A stretch of 64,000 nucleotides of DNA from Desulfovibrio sp. GTDB taxonomy: Bacteria; Desulfobacterota; Desulfovibrionia; Desulfovibrionales; Desulfovibrionaceae. The position numbers and the translations under genes were made by a program. The notes beneath the pieces are model-generated. The model was not told the DNA's origin, did no database searches, and worked only from the letters and a program-made list of their open reading frames with translations. This document shows positions 51,014 through 60,269 of this stretch, one piece after another. The stretch lies in assembly GCA_016208105.1 (NCBI GenBank), contig JACQYS010000022.1:310001-374000 (forward strand). The letters run 5' to 3'. Numbering within the stretch: the stretch's first letter is position 1; each line of letters starts with the position of its first letter.

Positions 51014-51908
51014 TGATGTTTTCGCCCATGAGTCCGGTGGGCATGAAGTAGAGCACGGCGATGAGGATTATGAAGGCGAACACGTCCTTGTATTCGCCGG
51101 AAATATAGGCGGCGGTGAATATCTCGGTAAGGCCTATGATGAGCCCGCCGAGCATGGCCCCGGTGATGGAGCCGATGCCCCCGAGCACGGCGGCCGCAAA
51201 GGCCTTGATGCCGGGAACGAAGCCCATGTCGTAGCGCACCGAGCCGTAATAGAGCCCCACCAGGATGCCCGCGGCGGCGGCCAGGGCGGCCCCGATGGCG
51301 AAGGTAAGCGAGATGATGCGGTCCGAGCTTACGCCCACCAGGGTGGCCATCACCCGGTCCTGGGCCGTGGCCCGCATGGCCTTGCCCAGGCGGGTCTTGT
51401 AGACCAGCCGGTTCAAGCCCACCATGAGCAGGGCCGTGGTGCTTATGGCAATGATCTGCAGGTAGGTGAAGTTGAATCCGCCAACCTCCACCGCGCCCTT
51501 GGCGTACACGCCGGGGTAGGTTTTGTCGTAGACGCCCTGGGTGAGCATGAGGCCGTTCTGCAAAAATATCGACATGCCAAGGGCAGACAAAAGCACCGAG
51601 AGCTTGGAGGCGCGCCGAAGCGGCTTGTAGGCCACCTTCTCCACACCCATGGCCAGCACGGCGCAGTAGATCATGGCCAAAAGGAAGGCGATGGACAGGC
51701 ACAGCCAGGGGTGGGTTTCCATGTAACCCTGGGAATTCATCCAGGCCAGAAGGACCACGCCCATGTAGCCCCCGGCCGCGAAGAACTCGCCGTGGGCGAA
51801 GTTTATGAGCTGGATGATGCCGTAGACCATGGTGTAGCCAAGGGCGATCAGGGCGTAGAAGCCGCCGAGGGTGATGGCGTTTATGAGCTGCTGGAGAAAA
51901 AAGTCCAT
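50997..51908 (-). CDS. livH: Branched-chain amino acid ABC permease LivH
   Basis: A 303-residue permease with eight or so helices: QQLINAITLGGFYALIALGYTMVYGIIQLINFAHGEFFA at the start and VLGGIGSITGAMLGGLIIGL near the end are standard LivH blocks. It forms the membrane heterodimer with LivM. The DUF486 gene lies 148 bp upstream in the same orientation. Confidence 0.93.
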   Translation of the reverse strand: MDFFLQQLINAITLGGFYALIALGYTMVYGIIQLINFAHGEFFAAGGYMGVVLLAWMNSQGYMETHPWLCLSIAFLLAMIYCAVLAMGVEKVAYKPLRRASKLSVLLSALGMSIFLQNGLMLTQGVYDKTYPGVYAKGAVEVGGFNFTYLQIIAISTTALLMVGLNRLVYKTRLGKAMRATAQDRVMATLVGVSSDRIISLTFAIGAALAAAAGILVGLYYGSVRYDMGFVPGIKAFAAAVLGGIGSITGAMLGGLIIGLTEIFTAAYISGEYKDVFAFIILIAVLYFMPTGLMGENINDTRV

Positions 51909-52056
51909 GATCCCGGTGTACTCTGTCTTTTTGTTACAGGGTTGCGGAGTGGATGGCCCACTGAAATCGCGAACCTGTTATTTGAGCAGACGAAGTGAGT
52001 CTTCGTCAAGGCTGGGAGGCCGTCCGGCCGGTATTATTTTGCTGACCAAACCCGGG

Positions 52057-52404
52057 CTACGACCGGAAGATGAAGTAGACCGCGCCCACCAGGCACAGCC
52101 CGGCCCAGAGGTGGTCGAGCTTCAAGGGCTGGTTCATGTACCAGATGGAGAAGGGGGCGAACACGGACAGGGTGATCACCTCCTGCATGATTTTCAGCTG
52201 GGGCAAAGAGAGGGTGCCGTAGCCCATGCGGTTGGCCGGAACCTGGAGCATGTATTCGAACAGGGCGATGCCCCAGGAGAACACGGCCGCTATCCACCAA
52301 GGGCGCGAATGCAGGTTTTTCAGGTGGGCGTACCAGGCGAAGGTCATGAACACGTTGGAGGCGACGAGCAGCCCCACGGTTGTCAGGATGGTCTTGTTGA
52401 ACAT
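52057..52404 (-). CDS. DUF486/DMT-like small membrane protein inside the liv operon
   Basis: A 115-residue protein with four helices. LLVASNVFMTFAWYAHLKNL and GIALFEYMLQVPANRMGYGTLSLPQLKIMQEVITLSVFAPFSIWYMNQPL are hallmarks of the DUF486 family, whose function is unknown. ATG 52404 is chosen; ATG 52425 would add seven residues. Neither has a strong ribosome site. It sits between livJ and livH, separated from livJ by a hairpin, which is an unusual place for it. Confidence 0.8.
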   Translation of the reverse strand: MFNKTILTTVGLLVASNVFMTFAWYAHLKNLHSRPWWIAAVFSWGIALFEYMLQVPANRMGYGTLSLPQLKIMQEVITLSVFAPFSIWYMNQPLKLDHLWAGLCLVGAVYFIFRS

Positions 52405-52438
52405 GATCGGATCTTTGTAAGCCATGAGAGGAAAAGGC

Positions 52439-52470
52439 GAGGGGAAACAGGGCGTCCCGTGTTTCCCCTC
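52439..52470 (-). terminator. Hairpin between livJ and DUF486 (attenuator or mRNA stabiliser)
   Basis: GAGGGGAAACA and TGTTTCCCCTC arms with a GC-rich loop, followed on the minus strand by GCCTTTTCC. It lies after the abundant binding-protein gene, the usual place for a structure that lets the permease genes be expressed less. Confidence 0.65.
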
Positions 52471-52582
52471 GCGCAGAGTCGCATAGTGTCGTGTGGCCAA
52501 AACCGTGGCCCGGTTGCCCGGAGCGGCGGTCATACGGAGGCTCGCCGTGCTTACGCAGGCGTCGGCCCCTCAAGTCGTGAGA

Positions 52583-53710
52583 CTAGAACAGCTTCCCGGT
52601 GTCGGGGTTGTAGTACTCCTTGAACTTGTCGCCCTCGACCTTGTAGATCACGTAATTGGACCCGGAATCGCCGTTGTCCTGGAACTTGATGGTCTTGGAC
52701 GCGCCCACCAGATTCAATTTCATCATCTCGGCCCGGACCTTGTCCGCATCCACGCTCTTGGCGTTCTTGATGGCCGTCAGCAGGGCGTAGGCCGAGTCGA
52801 AGGCGTAGGCCGAATAGGCGCCGGGCTCGCCGTGCATGGCCGTGTATTTCTCCAGGAACTTCTTGTACACAGGGGCGCTCTTGTCGGCGTAGCCGAAGGT
52901 GAAGAACACGCCCTGGGACTGCTCGGGGGCTTCCTTGATGAAGTTCGGGTGGTACACGGCGTCCTGGGACAGCACGGCGCTCTTGATGCCCATCTGGCGC
53001 AGCTGCTTGATCATGCGGATGCCGGCGGAGTTGTTCTGCAGGCTCATGTAGAACACGTCGGGGTTGGCCTGCTTCACCTTGGTGAGCACGGCCGAGTAGT
53101 CCATGTCGCCTTCGTTGACGTGTTCGTGGGCCAGCACGTTGATTCCCGCCTTCTTGGCCTCTTCGGCAACGAACTCGGCCAGATGCTGGGAGTAAGTGGT
53201 CTTGTCGTCGACGATGTAGACGCTCTTGGCCTTCAGCTGGTCCTTCATGAACTTGCCGGCAGCGGCGGACTGGTGGATGTCCAGGCCGCACATGCGGTAC
53301 ATGTACTTGAAGCCGCGCTGGGTGACCTTGGGGTTGGTGGAGGCCGGGGTGATCATGGTGATCTTTTCCTCGTTTAGCACTTCCGAGGCCGGGATGGTGG
53401 CGGAGGAGCAGTACTCGCCGACAACGCCCGCAACCTTCAGGTTGGCCAGCTTGTTGGCGGCGGCCACGGCCTGGCGGGGATCGCAGGCGCCGTCCTGGAC
53501 CTCGACCTCGATGGCGTCGTATCCGGGAATGCCGCCTTCGGCCTTGATGACTTCCACGGCGGTCTTCACGCCCTTGACAATGTCGTTCCCGTCAGCGGCC
53601 GAGGAGCCGGAGATGGGGGCCAGCACGCCGATCTTGAGCGGGGCGGCCTGGGCCATGCCCACGCCCAGGGTGAGAGCCAGGGCTAGAAGCCAAATGATCC
53701 GTTTCGCCAT
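52583..53710 (-). CDS. livJ: Branched-chain amino acid-type periplasmic binding protein LivJ/LivK
   Basis: The 375-residue product has a signal peptide (MAKRIIWLLALALTLGVGMAQA) and the type I periplasmic binding fold: PLKIGVLAPISGSSAADGNDIVKGVKTAVEV, VAGVVGEYCSSATIPASEVLNEEKI, FKYMYRMCGLDIHQSAAAGKFM and SAYAFDSAYALLTAIKNA. It captures Leu/Ile/Val or related amino acids for LivHM. Second gene of the operon, 86 bp after livG. Confidence 0.92.
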   Translation of the reverse strand: MAKRIIWLLALALTLGVGMAQAAPLKIGVLAPISGSSAADGNDIVKGVKTAVEVIKAEGGIPGYDAIEVEVQDGACDPRQAVAAANKLANLKVAGVVGEYCSSATIPASEVLNEEKITMITPASTNPKVTQRGFKYMYRMCGLDIHQSAAAGKFMKDQLKAKSVYIVDDKTTYSQHLAEFVAEEAKKAGINVLAHEHVNEGDMDYSAVLTKVKQANPDVFYMSLQNNSAGIRMIKQLRQMGIKSAVLSQDAVYHPNFIKEAPEQSQGVFFTFGYADKSAPVYKKFLEKYTAMHGEPGAYSAYAFDSAYALLTAIKNAKSVDADKVRAEMMKLNLVGASKTIKFQDNGDSGSNYVIYKVEGDKFKEYYNPDTGKLF

Positions 53711-53796
53711 GTCGTCCTCCTGATGGGTTGGTGTCAGTCTGCTATGTGTTTCTTGTTAAGAGCTTGCCTGAACGTGGAGCGCTGCCGGCACGTCCG

Positions 53797-54558
53797 TCAG
53801 TGGGACGTGCCAAGATAAGCTTCGATCACCCTCGGGTCCTTGCGGATGTCCGAGGGGGAACCCTCGGCGATCTTCTCCCCGTGCTCCAGCACCACGATGC
53901 GCGAGCACAGCCCCATGACCACCTTCATGTCGTGCTCCACCATGAGCACGTTCACCCCATGCTCAAGGATGCGTTCGATATCTTTCATCAGCGCGGCGGA
54001 TTCGGTGGGATTTAGTCCTGCGGCCGGTTCGTCCAGCAGTATGGTCCGGGGCTCGCTGGCCAGGGCGCGCGAAATCTCCAGGCGGCGCTGCAGGCCGTAG
54101 GGCAGGTTGCGCGCCTCTTCGTCGGCCAGGTCCAGAAGTCCCATGAAGTCGAGCGCCCAGCGGGCCTTGTCGCGGATGCGGGCCTCTTCGGCCCGCTGCG
54201 AGGCCAGGCGAAGAACAGCTCCCACCACTCCGGCCTTGGTGCGCCCGTGCTGGGCGATCATGACGTTCTCAAGCGAGGTCATGTTCTGGAACAGGCGGAT
54301 GTTCTGGAAGGTGCGGGCCAGGCCCATGCGCAGGATTTTGTGCGGGGGAACGCCCTGGATGGGCGTGTCGTCGTAGGCGGCCCGCCCGGCGCTGACCTGG
54401 TACACCCCGGTGATGACGTTGAACACCGTGGTCTTGCCCGCGCCATTGGGGCCTATAAGGCCCAGTATCTCGCCGGGCTTAAGCTCGAAGCTCACTTCGA
54501 AAAGGGCCTGGAGCCCTCCGAATTGTACGGAAACATCCTCGAACACCAGATGGGCCAT
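53797..54558 (-). CDS. livG: Branched-chain amino acid ABC transporter ATPase LivG
   Basis: A 253-residue ATPase with Walker [10 protein letters not shown], the LivG-specific [27 protein letters not shown], signature [11 protein letters not shown], Walker [15 protein letters not shown] and [10 protein letters not shown]. It opens the operon, separated from its partner livF by four genes, whereas livG and livF are usually neighbours. ATG 54558 preferred over the longer frame to 54618. A good promoter lies about 40 bp upstream. Confidence 0.93.
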   Translation of the reverse strand: MAHLVFEDVSVQFGGLQALFEVSFELKPGEILGLIGPNGAGKTTVFNVITGVYQVSAGRAAYDDTPIQGVPPHKILRMGLARTFQNIRLFQNMTSLENVMIAQHGRTKAGVVGAVLRLASQRAEEARIRDKARWALDFMGLLDLADEEARNLPYGLQRRLEISRALASEPRTILLDEPAAGLNPTESAALMKDIERILEHGVNVLMVEHDMKVVMGLCSRIVVLEHGEKIAEGSPSDIRKDPRVIEAYLGTSH

Positions 54559-54596
54559 GCCGCGAACCCGCTCCTTACCGTGGAAGTGAGGGGGGA

Positions 54597-54625
54597 TGAT
54601 TACCCGCATGCACGGCAATTGGCAA
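54597..54625 (-). promoter_or_regulatory. Predicted promoter of the liv operon
   Basis: On the minus strand TTGCCA (54625-54620) and TAATCA (54602-54597) are separated by 17 bp, ending 38 nt before the livG ATG. Confidence 0.5.
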
Positions 54626-54719
54626 GATTGTCAGAAAGAGGCGATCGTGGCCCGAAATGGGCGGGACGAGAGGGATCAATTGCAGGCCCGGGCGAAAGCT
54701 GCCCGCACGAGAAGTCAGA

Positions 54720-55820
54720 TCACGCCTTGTACGCCTGTTCAAAGACCTCGAGAGTCTTTTGGGCCGTTTCCCGCCAGGAGAAGCGCCGCACGTTTTCGCG
54801 CCCCTTGTCCGACAATCTTTGCCTGAGCCCGACGTCGTTCGCCACCTGTTCGAGCGCTCGGGCCAGTCCGTCCGCATCGGCCGGGTCCACCATCAGGGCG
54901 CTGTCCCCGGCCACCTCGGGCAGGCTGGTGGCGTTGGAGCAGATGACGGGAACACCCACGGCCTGGGCTTCAAGCACAGGCAGGCCGAACCCTTCGAAGA
55001 GCGACGGGAAAACGTACGACATGGCCGAGGCGTAGAGCACGGGCATGTCCTGGCGCTCCACATAGCCCAACCGGCGCACCCGGTCCTCGATGCCAAGCCC
55101 GCGCACCCATTTGGTCCAGGAGTCGCTCCAGGAGAGCCCGCCCGTGACCACCAGGTCCGCGTCCACGCGGTCCTTCACCTGGGCGAAGGCCTCAAGCAGG
55201 AGCTTAAGATTTTTGCGGGGCGAGATGTTGCCCGTGTAGAGAAAATACGGGCGCAAAAGCCCGTGGCGCTTGCGAAAGCGCAGGATCTCTTCGTCCGCCA
55301 CTGGCGTGCGGTACAGATCGTCCGCGGCCAGGTGGGTGACGGTAACTTTCTCTGGAGGAACCCCCAGGATGCCGGTCAGGTCCTTCTTGGTGTGTTCGGA
55401 GATGGCCAGGAGCCTGTCCGCCCGGCGCGCGGTGTAGGCCATGGCCCGCTTCATGTAGAGGGTGTCCGCGAGCTTGTACATGCGGTAGCGGCCATGGAAG
55501 TAGCCCAGGTCCATCATGGCGGCAACGGCCTTGCAGGGCACGCGCGGCGGCATGTTGGAGGAGGGGAAGAAGGCCACGTCGATGCCGTGGGCGGCAAGCG
55601 CGCCGGGCAGTTTGAGCCAGTCGAAAATCAAGCGGTTCGAAGAGTACAGAGACACTTCCTCGGCCCCGGGGAAGGAGCCGAAGTACTGCACCTGGGAGTG
55701 GAACAGCACGTAGGTGTTTGTGGTGTCTAAGCGAAGAAGCTCGCTCAGTAGGCTGACCAGGTATTCCTTCACGCCGCCCGAGGCGTATTCCAGGCTGCGG
55801 CAGCTGATTGCGATGCGCAT
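54720..55820 (-). CDS. GT4-family glycosyltransferase
   Basis: The 366-residue GT-B enzyme has an N-terminal acceptor domain with MRIAISCRSLEYASGGVKEYLVSLL. The nucleotide-sugar half contains YFLYTGNISPRKNLKLLLEAF, RRLGYVERQDMPVLYASAMSYVFPSLFEGFGLPVLEAQAVGVPVICSN and SLPEVAGDSALMVDP, with the EGFGLPVLE loop that holds the donor (ExxxxxxxE motif). Donor sugar unknown. Last of three same-strand glycosyltransferase genes in the surface-polysaccharide locus. Confidence 0.9.
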   Translation of the reverse strand: MRIAISCRSLEYASGGVKEYLVSLLSELLRLDTTNTYVLFHSQVQYFGSFPGAEEVSLYSSNRLIFDWLKLPGALAAHGIDVAFFPSSNMPPRVPCKAVAAMMDLGYFHGRYRMYKLADTLYMKRAMAYTARRADRLLAISEHTKKDLTGILGVPPEKVTVTHLAADDLYRTPVADEEILRFRKRHGLLRPYFLYTGNISPRKNLKLLLEAFAQVKDRVDADLVVTGGLSWSDSWTKWVRGLGIEDRVRRLGYVERQDMPVLYASAMSYVFPSLFEGFGLPVLEAQAVGVPVICSNATSLPEVAGDSALMVDPADADGLARALEQVANDVGLRQRLSDKGRENVRRFSWRETAQKTLEVFEQAYKA

Positions 55821-55914
55821 GGGCGGGGGTATAACCGCGCCGGGCTTCGGGGGGAAGAGGGAACCCGTGTACAGGCGGATTTATGCGGGCGGGAGCATTT
55901 ATAGGGCAGAGAAG

Positions 55915-56769
55915 CTAGAACTGAAGCCCGAACTTCTTGCGGACGTATGCCCGGCAGGGCTCCCAGCGGGCGTTGGCCAGGCAGGGCAGGCCACGAAGCG
56001 AGAGTACCGCCGCCAGTTCGGCCAGGGCGGAGCCCAGGCGGATCTCCATGGTCACGGCCTTCACGGCCAGGTAATGCAGAATCCCCCGGCCGAAGCGGGT
56101 CTGGCAGATGGCTACCTCGCGGCGGAACACGTCGCCCCAGGTGGCGGTCTTGGAGGCGGGCTGGAGCCTGAACGCGGCCACGATGTGCGGAATGCGCACC
56201 ATTCTTCGGCCCTGGCTCATGCGCTGGAACAGGTCGAAGTCCATGCAGTATTTGAAATTCGGGTCGATGCCGCCAACGGCCTTGTACACGTCGGCCCGCC
56301 AGAAGGTGGACTGCTGGGGAACGGCCATGTTGTGGCGCATCTGCCTGGCGCTGGGGTTAAGCACCATGTCCATCATCACCGGAGTCTCGTCGTGGGTTAC
56401 GAGCACGGTGTCCCCGGTGACCATGGCCGCGTCCGGGTTGGCGGCGAAGGCCTCGGCCACCCGTAGCAGCGATTGTTTGTCCCAGAGGTAGTCGTCGGAG
56501 TTTATCCAGCCCAGAATCTGACCGCTGGCCCGCGAAAATCCCTCAATAAGCGCGGCGGTCTGCCCCGCGTCCTTCTCGCTTCGCCAATAGGCCAGGTGCG
56601 AGCCTTGGGCGCGGATCACGTTGACCGTGCCGTCGTCCGAGCCGCCGTCGAGCAGGATGTGCTCCACGCTGACCCCTTCCTGCCCGGCCACGCTTTTTAA
56701 GTTGCGCGTAAGGAACGGGGCCTGGTTGTAGGAAGGCGTGACGATGGTGATGCTGGGAAGCGCGGCCAC
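55915..56769 (-). CDS. GT2-family glycosyltransferase
   Basis: A 284-residue GT-A enzyme: SITIVTPSYNQAPFLTRNLKSVAGQ, HILLDGGSDDGT, GWINSDDYLW (metal-binding DxD-like SDD) and KYCMDFDLFQRMSQ (acceptor-side acidic motif). Start GTG 56769 with GGGGA upstream, directly after the stop of the GT4 gene, so coupled. Closely resembles the GT2 gene at 61.9 kb in layout. Confidence 0.88.
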   Translation of the reverse strand: MAALPSITIVTPSYNQAPFLTRNLKSVAGQEGVSVEHILLDGGSDDGTVNVIRAQGSHLAYWRSEKDAGQTAALIEGFSRASGQILGWINSDDYLWDKQSLLRVAEAFAANPDAAMVTGDTVLVTHDETPVMMDMVLNPSARQMRHNMAVPQQSTFWRADVYKAVGGIDPNFKYCMDFDLFQRMSQGRRMVRIPHIVAAFRLQPASKTATWGDVFRREVAICQTRFGRGILHYLAVKAVTMEIRLGSALAELAAVLSLRGLPCLANARWEPCRAYVRKKFGLQF

Positions 56770-56771
56770 GG

Positions 56772-57920
56772 TCAATCCCCGGCTGTTTCGCTTAAGCAGC
56801 GCCACAGGGTTTCTCCGGCCCGGTCCCAGCGGTACTTGGCCGACTGCACGAACCCCCTGGCCACCATCTGCTTGCGCAGGTCCACATCGTCCAGCACGCT
56901 GGCTATCTTCACGGCCAGGTCCTCCGGGGAGTCGGGGAAGAAGGCGATGCCCGCGTCGCCGGCCACTTCAGGCAGGCTGGTGGCGTCGGCGTAGATCACT
57001 GGGGCGCCGCTGGACTGGGCCTCCACCACGGGAAGGCCGAACCCCTCGTAGAGCGAGGGGAAAACGTAGGCCAGGGCCAGGCGGTAGGCCTGGCACAAGT
57101 CGGCCTCGGGCAGGTAGCCCAGGCACCGTACCTTCTCTTCCGGGAATCCCTCGGGCAGGGAGGCCTTGAGGGCCTCCTGGTCCCCGAAACCGGCCACGGC
57201 CAGAAGGGGGATGTCCCGTCCCTGCTGCAGGAGTATTTCCAGGGCCCGGGGAACCACGGACAAATTTTTGTGGGGCTGCAGGTTCCCGGCGGTGAGCAGG
57301 AAATCTTCCTTGAGGTTCAGGCGGGCGCGGAAGTCCTCGGCCTGATGCCCCTCATCCTCGCGGGGCGGACGGAAATGGGCCATGTCCACGCCGTAGCTGG
57401 GCAGCACTTCCAGTTTCTCGGCTACTTTGCCGAATACACGCAGCATCTCGTTCTTGGAGGCCCTGGTTCCGGTGATGGCCCTGTTAGCCCTTTTTAGTCC
57501 CGCCTTGTGGCGAAGCCGGAACACGGTTCGGATGTGCCAGGCCAGGGTGTTCGGATAGGCGTCCCAGAGCACGTCGTGGTACATGCCCACGGCCTTGCCG
57601 GGAAGCATGGGCGGGAAAAGGCCGTCCGGTGAGAAAAAGACGTCCTGGGGGTGGGCGAGCCGCTGCAGGAACATCCCGGTCTGCTGCCAGGCGTAGAGCG
57701 AGGGGAACTTGGCCGTTACGGCCCTGGCCTTGCCCTGCTCGACGAGGGCCAGGGCCACGGGGTTCACCAACGGGTTCCCGGCGAAAAGGGTGAACGCGGC
57801 CTGGCCTTGCGATGCCTCCACCAGCTGCGGCAGGATGCATTCCAGGTATCGGCCGATGCCGGTTCTGTAGGGATAGGCCAGAGGGCTTGCGTCTATGCCG
57901 ACGCGCAGTACCTTGGGCAT
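56772..57920 (-). CDS. GT4-family glycosyltransferase
   Basis: The 382-residue GT-B enzyme opens LRVGIDASPLAYPYRTGIGRYLECILPQL. Its donor half contains FLLTAGNLQPHKNLSVVPRALEIL, VRCLGYLPEADLCQAYRLALAYVFPSLYEGFGLPVVEAQSSGAPVIYAD and SLPEVAGDAGIAFFPD. It transfers a sugar from a nucleotide donor to a growing glycan at the inner face of the membrane. First gene of the minus-strand trio, divergent by 57 bp from the exporter operon. Confidence 0.9.
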   Translation of the reverse strand: MPKVLRVGIDASPLAYPYRTGIGRYLECILPQLVEASQGQAAFTLFAGNPLVNPVALALVEQGKARAVTAKFPSLYAWQQTGMFLQRLAHPQDVFFSPDGLFPPMLPGKAVGMYHDVLWDAYPNTLAWHIRTVFRLRHKAGLKRANRAITGTRASKNEMLRVFGKVAEKLEVLPSYGVDMAHFRPPREDEGHQAEDFRARLNLKEDFLLTAGNLQPHKNLSVVPRALEILLQQGRDIPLLAVAGFGDQEALKASLPEGFPEEKVRCLGYLPEADLCQAYRLALAYVFPSLYEGFGLPVVEAQSSGAPVIYADATSLPEVAGDAGIAFFPDSPEDLAVKIASVLDDVDLRKQMVARGFVQSAKYRWDRAGETLWRCLSETAGD

Positions 57921-57977
57921 GCGGGGGGCTCCGGCGCGTTGACATGCGCCAAATTTGTGGAATAGGCAAGTCAGTTC

Positions 57978-58853
57978 ATGCGTAAAGTCATACTGGCACA
58001 GCCCCCGGCGGGGCTCGCATCCACCCTGCGCGCAAGCGCGAGCCTGGCCTCACCGGCCGGGGTCTTCGCGCATTTCTTCAGGCGGCGCGAGCTGTTGAGC
58101 GAATTCACGCGTCTGGAATTCTCGGGCCGCTACCAGGGCACGCAGCTTGGAATGCTCTGGAGCCTGGTGACTCCGCTTGTCACCCTGGGGGTCTACACCT
58201 TCGTGTTTTCAGCCGTGTTCAAGACCTCCTGGAGCGGGTCGGGCACGGGCGGTGTTCTTGAATTCGCCCTGTCGCTGCTTACCGGCCTGGCCTGCTTCGA
58301 GGTGGTGTCCGGGGCGGCGGCGCGCGGGGCCACGGTCATGGCCGAGAACGTGAACTTCGTGAAAAAGGTGGTCTTCCCGCTGGAGGTGCTGCCGGTCAGC
58401 GTGGCCTTGGCCCTGTCGGCGCAATCGCTTCTGTCCCTGGGCCTTGTCTGCGCGGTCAGGATCTTCACGGGCGCCGGTCTGCCTGAGACAGCCATGCTGG
58501 CCCCCCTGGGCTATGTCCCCCTGGTGCTTTTCGCGTCCGGGCTCGGACTGTGGCTGGCTCCGGTGGGCGTGGCCGCCAAGGACGTGGGGCATATCATCAC
58601 GGCCTTCATGCAACTCTATTTCTTCCTGACCCCCATCGTCTATCCACTTTCGGCCGTGCCCGAGCGCTACCAGCCCATCCTGGCGGCCAACCCGTTGCAC
58701 GTTGTCATCGAGCATTTCCGGCGCACCCTGTTATGGGGCCAGGCTCCGGACTGGACCGCCCTGGGGCTGGTGACCCTCTTTGCCCTGGTTTTCATGCTCT
58801 TGGGGTTTGCCTGGTTCATGCAGTTAAAGAAGGTGTTCGCGGATGTCCTCTAG
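57978..58853 (+). CDS. wzm: ABC-2 polysaccharide exporter permease Wzm
   Basis: The 291-residue membrane protein has six helices. Family marks: LLSEFTRLEFSGRYQGTQLGMLWSLVTPLVTLGVYTFVFSAVF (amphipathic gate helix, then first transmembrane helices) and FFLTPIVYPLSAVPERYQPILAANPLHVVIEHFRRTLL. With Wzt it moves undecaprenyl-linked O-antigen or other surface glycan to the periplasm. It overlaps wzt by 11 bp. Confidence 0.9.
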   Translation: MRKVILAQPPAGLASTLRASASLASPAGVFAHFFRRRELLSEFTRLEFSGRYQGTQLGMLWSLVTPLVTLGVYTFVFSAVFKTSWSGSGTGGVLEFALSLLTGLACFEVVSGAAARGATVMAENVNFVKKVVFPLEVLPVSVALALSAQSLLSLGLVCAVRIFTGAGLPETAMLAPLGYVPLVLFASGLGLWLAPVGVAAKDVGHIITAFMQLYFFLTPIVYPLSAVPERYQPILAANPLHVVIEHFRRTLLWGQAPDWTALGLVTLFALVFMLLGFAWFMQLKKVFADVL

Positions 58854-60222
58854 CCCCCTGGTTTCAGTTGAGGGCGTGAGCAAGGTCTACAACCTGTACA
58901 AGCGGCCCCAGGACCGTTTGCGCCAGCTCCTGGCCGTGGGCGGGCGTAAGTACTACAAGGAACACTGGGCGCTCAGGGACGTCTCCTTCACCATCGAACC
59001 CGGCGAGGCCTTCGGCATCATCGGCCGAAACGGCGCGGGCAAGTCCACGCTCTTGCAGATCATGGCCGGGGTGCTTTCGCCCACGGCCGGGCGCGTGGAA
59101 ACCCCTGAGCGCGTGGCCGCCCTTCTGGAGCTTGGCAGCGGGTTCAAACCGGACTTCACCGGCCGACAGAACGTGTTCATCAACGCCGCAGTGCTTGGCG
59201 TGCCCCGCAAGGTGGCCGAAGAGCGCATGGACGACATCCTGGCCTTCGCGGACATCGGGGTGCATATCGACCAACCCGTGCGCACCTACTCCTCGGGCAT
59301 GTTTCTGCGCCTGGCCTTTGCCGTGACCATCTGCCTGGAACCCGAGATCCTCATCGTGGACGAGGCCCTGGCCGTGGGTGACGTGTTCTTCCGCCAGAAG
59401 TGCTACGCCAGGCTCCAGAGCCTCATGGACAAGGGCGTGGCCGTGGTGCTCGTCTCCCACGCCATGAACGACGTGGCCCAGTTCTGCTCCCGAGCCCTGT
59501 ATCTGGAACGCGGCCAGGTGAAGTTTTTGGGGCCCTCCATGGACGCGGTGAAGCTCTACATGCTTTCTGCCTCCCCGGGCGCCTCGGGTTCGTGTTCCCT
59601 GGCCGCCCCCGCCACGGCCATTGAAGGGTTCGGCCAGGACGACCATTGGCCCGGTGACGATGCCTTTGTCGACATCTCTTCGGCCGGGCGGGCCGAATCG
59701 GGCATGGCCGAGTGCGTGCGCCTGGCCGTGATGGACTGCCAGGGTCTGCCGGGCCGGGCCTTCGAACAGGGCGACACGGCGCTCTTTTACGTGGAGTACC
59801 GGGTGAACGCGGACATGGAAGTGCCCGTGGCCGGGGTGGAGCTTATTAGCGACAAGGGCGTGATCGTTTTCGGAAAGAACACCCTGCAGTTCGACTGCCG
59901 GGTGCCCGAGTACGTTCCGGCCGGGTCCCTGCTGCGTTTCGTTTTCGAGGTGAAGCTCGACCTGGCCGTGGGCGAATACACCTTCGGCGCGGGGCTCACC
60001 ACCATGTCCGCCCAGGATTTCTCCCGACGCGCCGAGATGACCCACCCGGAGCTCGATTCGAAAAACACTATCCTTTCCATCCTCTCCAACGCGGGCAGCC
60101 TGGCCGTCACCTTCCGGAGCGCGGACACATCCCCGGTGCAGCTCACCCACCACGGCGTGGCCAACCTGCCAAGCTCGGCCCGGATGGCCTTTCTTCCCGC
60201 CGAAGGTGATTCCCCGAAGTGA
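58843..60222 (+). CDS. wzt: ABC polysaccharide exporter ATPase Wzt with glycan-binding tail
   Basis: The 459-residue product has an ATPase domain (1-250): Walker A GRNGAGKST, the subfamily-specific LLELGSGFKPDFTGRQNVFINAAVLGV, signature YSSGMFLRLAFA, Walker B ILIVDEALAVGD and VSHAMNDV. The C-terminal 180 residues form a beta-sandwich (VDISSAGRAESGMAECVRLAV, FYVEYRVNADMEVPVAGVEL, VKLDLAVGEYTFGAGLTT) of the Wzt C-terminal type, which reads the end of a capped glycan. This implies a terminally modified polysaccharide. Confidence 0.92.
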   Translation: MSSSPLVSVEGVSKVYNLYKRPQDRLRQLLAVGGRKYYKEHWALRDVSFTIEPGEAFGIIGRNGAGKSTLLQIMAGVLSPTAGRVETPERVAALLELGSGFKPDFTGRQNVFINAAVLGVPRKVAEERMDDILAFADIGVHIDQPVRTYSSGMFLRLAFAVTICLEPEILIVDEALAVGDVFFRQKCYARLQSLMDKGVAVVLVSHAMNDVAQFCSRALYLERGQVKFLGPSMDAVKLYMLSASPGASGSCSLAAPATAIEGFGQDDHWPGDDAFVDISSAGRAESGMAECVRLAVMDCQGLPGRAFEQGDTALFYVEYRVNADMEVPVAGVELISDKGVIVFGKNTLQFDCRVPEYVPAGSLLRFVFEVKLDLAVGEYTFGAGLTTMSAQDFSRRAEMTHPELDSKNTILSILSNAGSLAVTFRSADTSPVQLTHHGVANLPSSARMAFLPAEGDSPK

Positions 60223-60269
60223 CGACTCGCAGTCTGGGCTGAAACGACCGCATCGAATGGGCGCATACA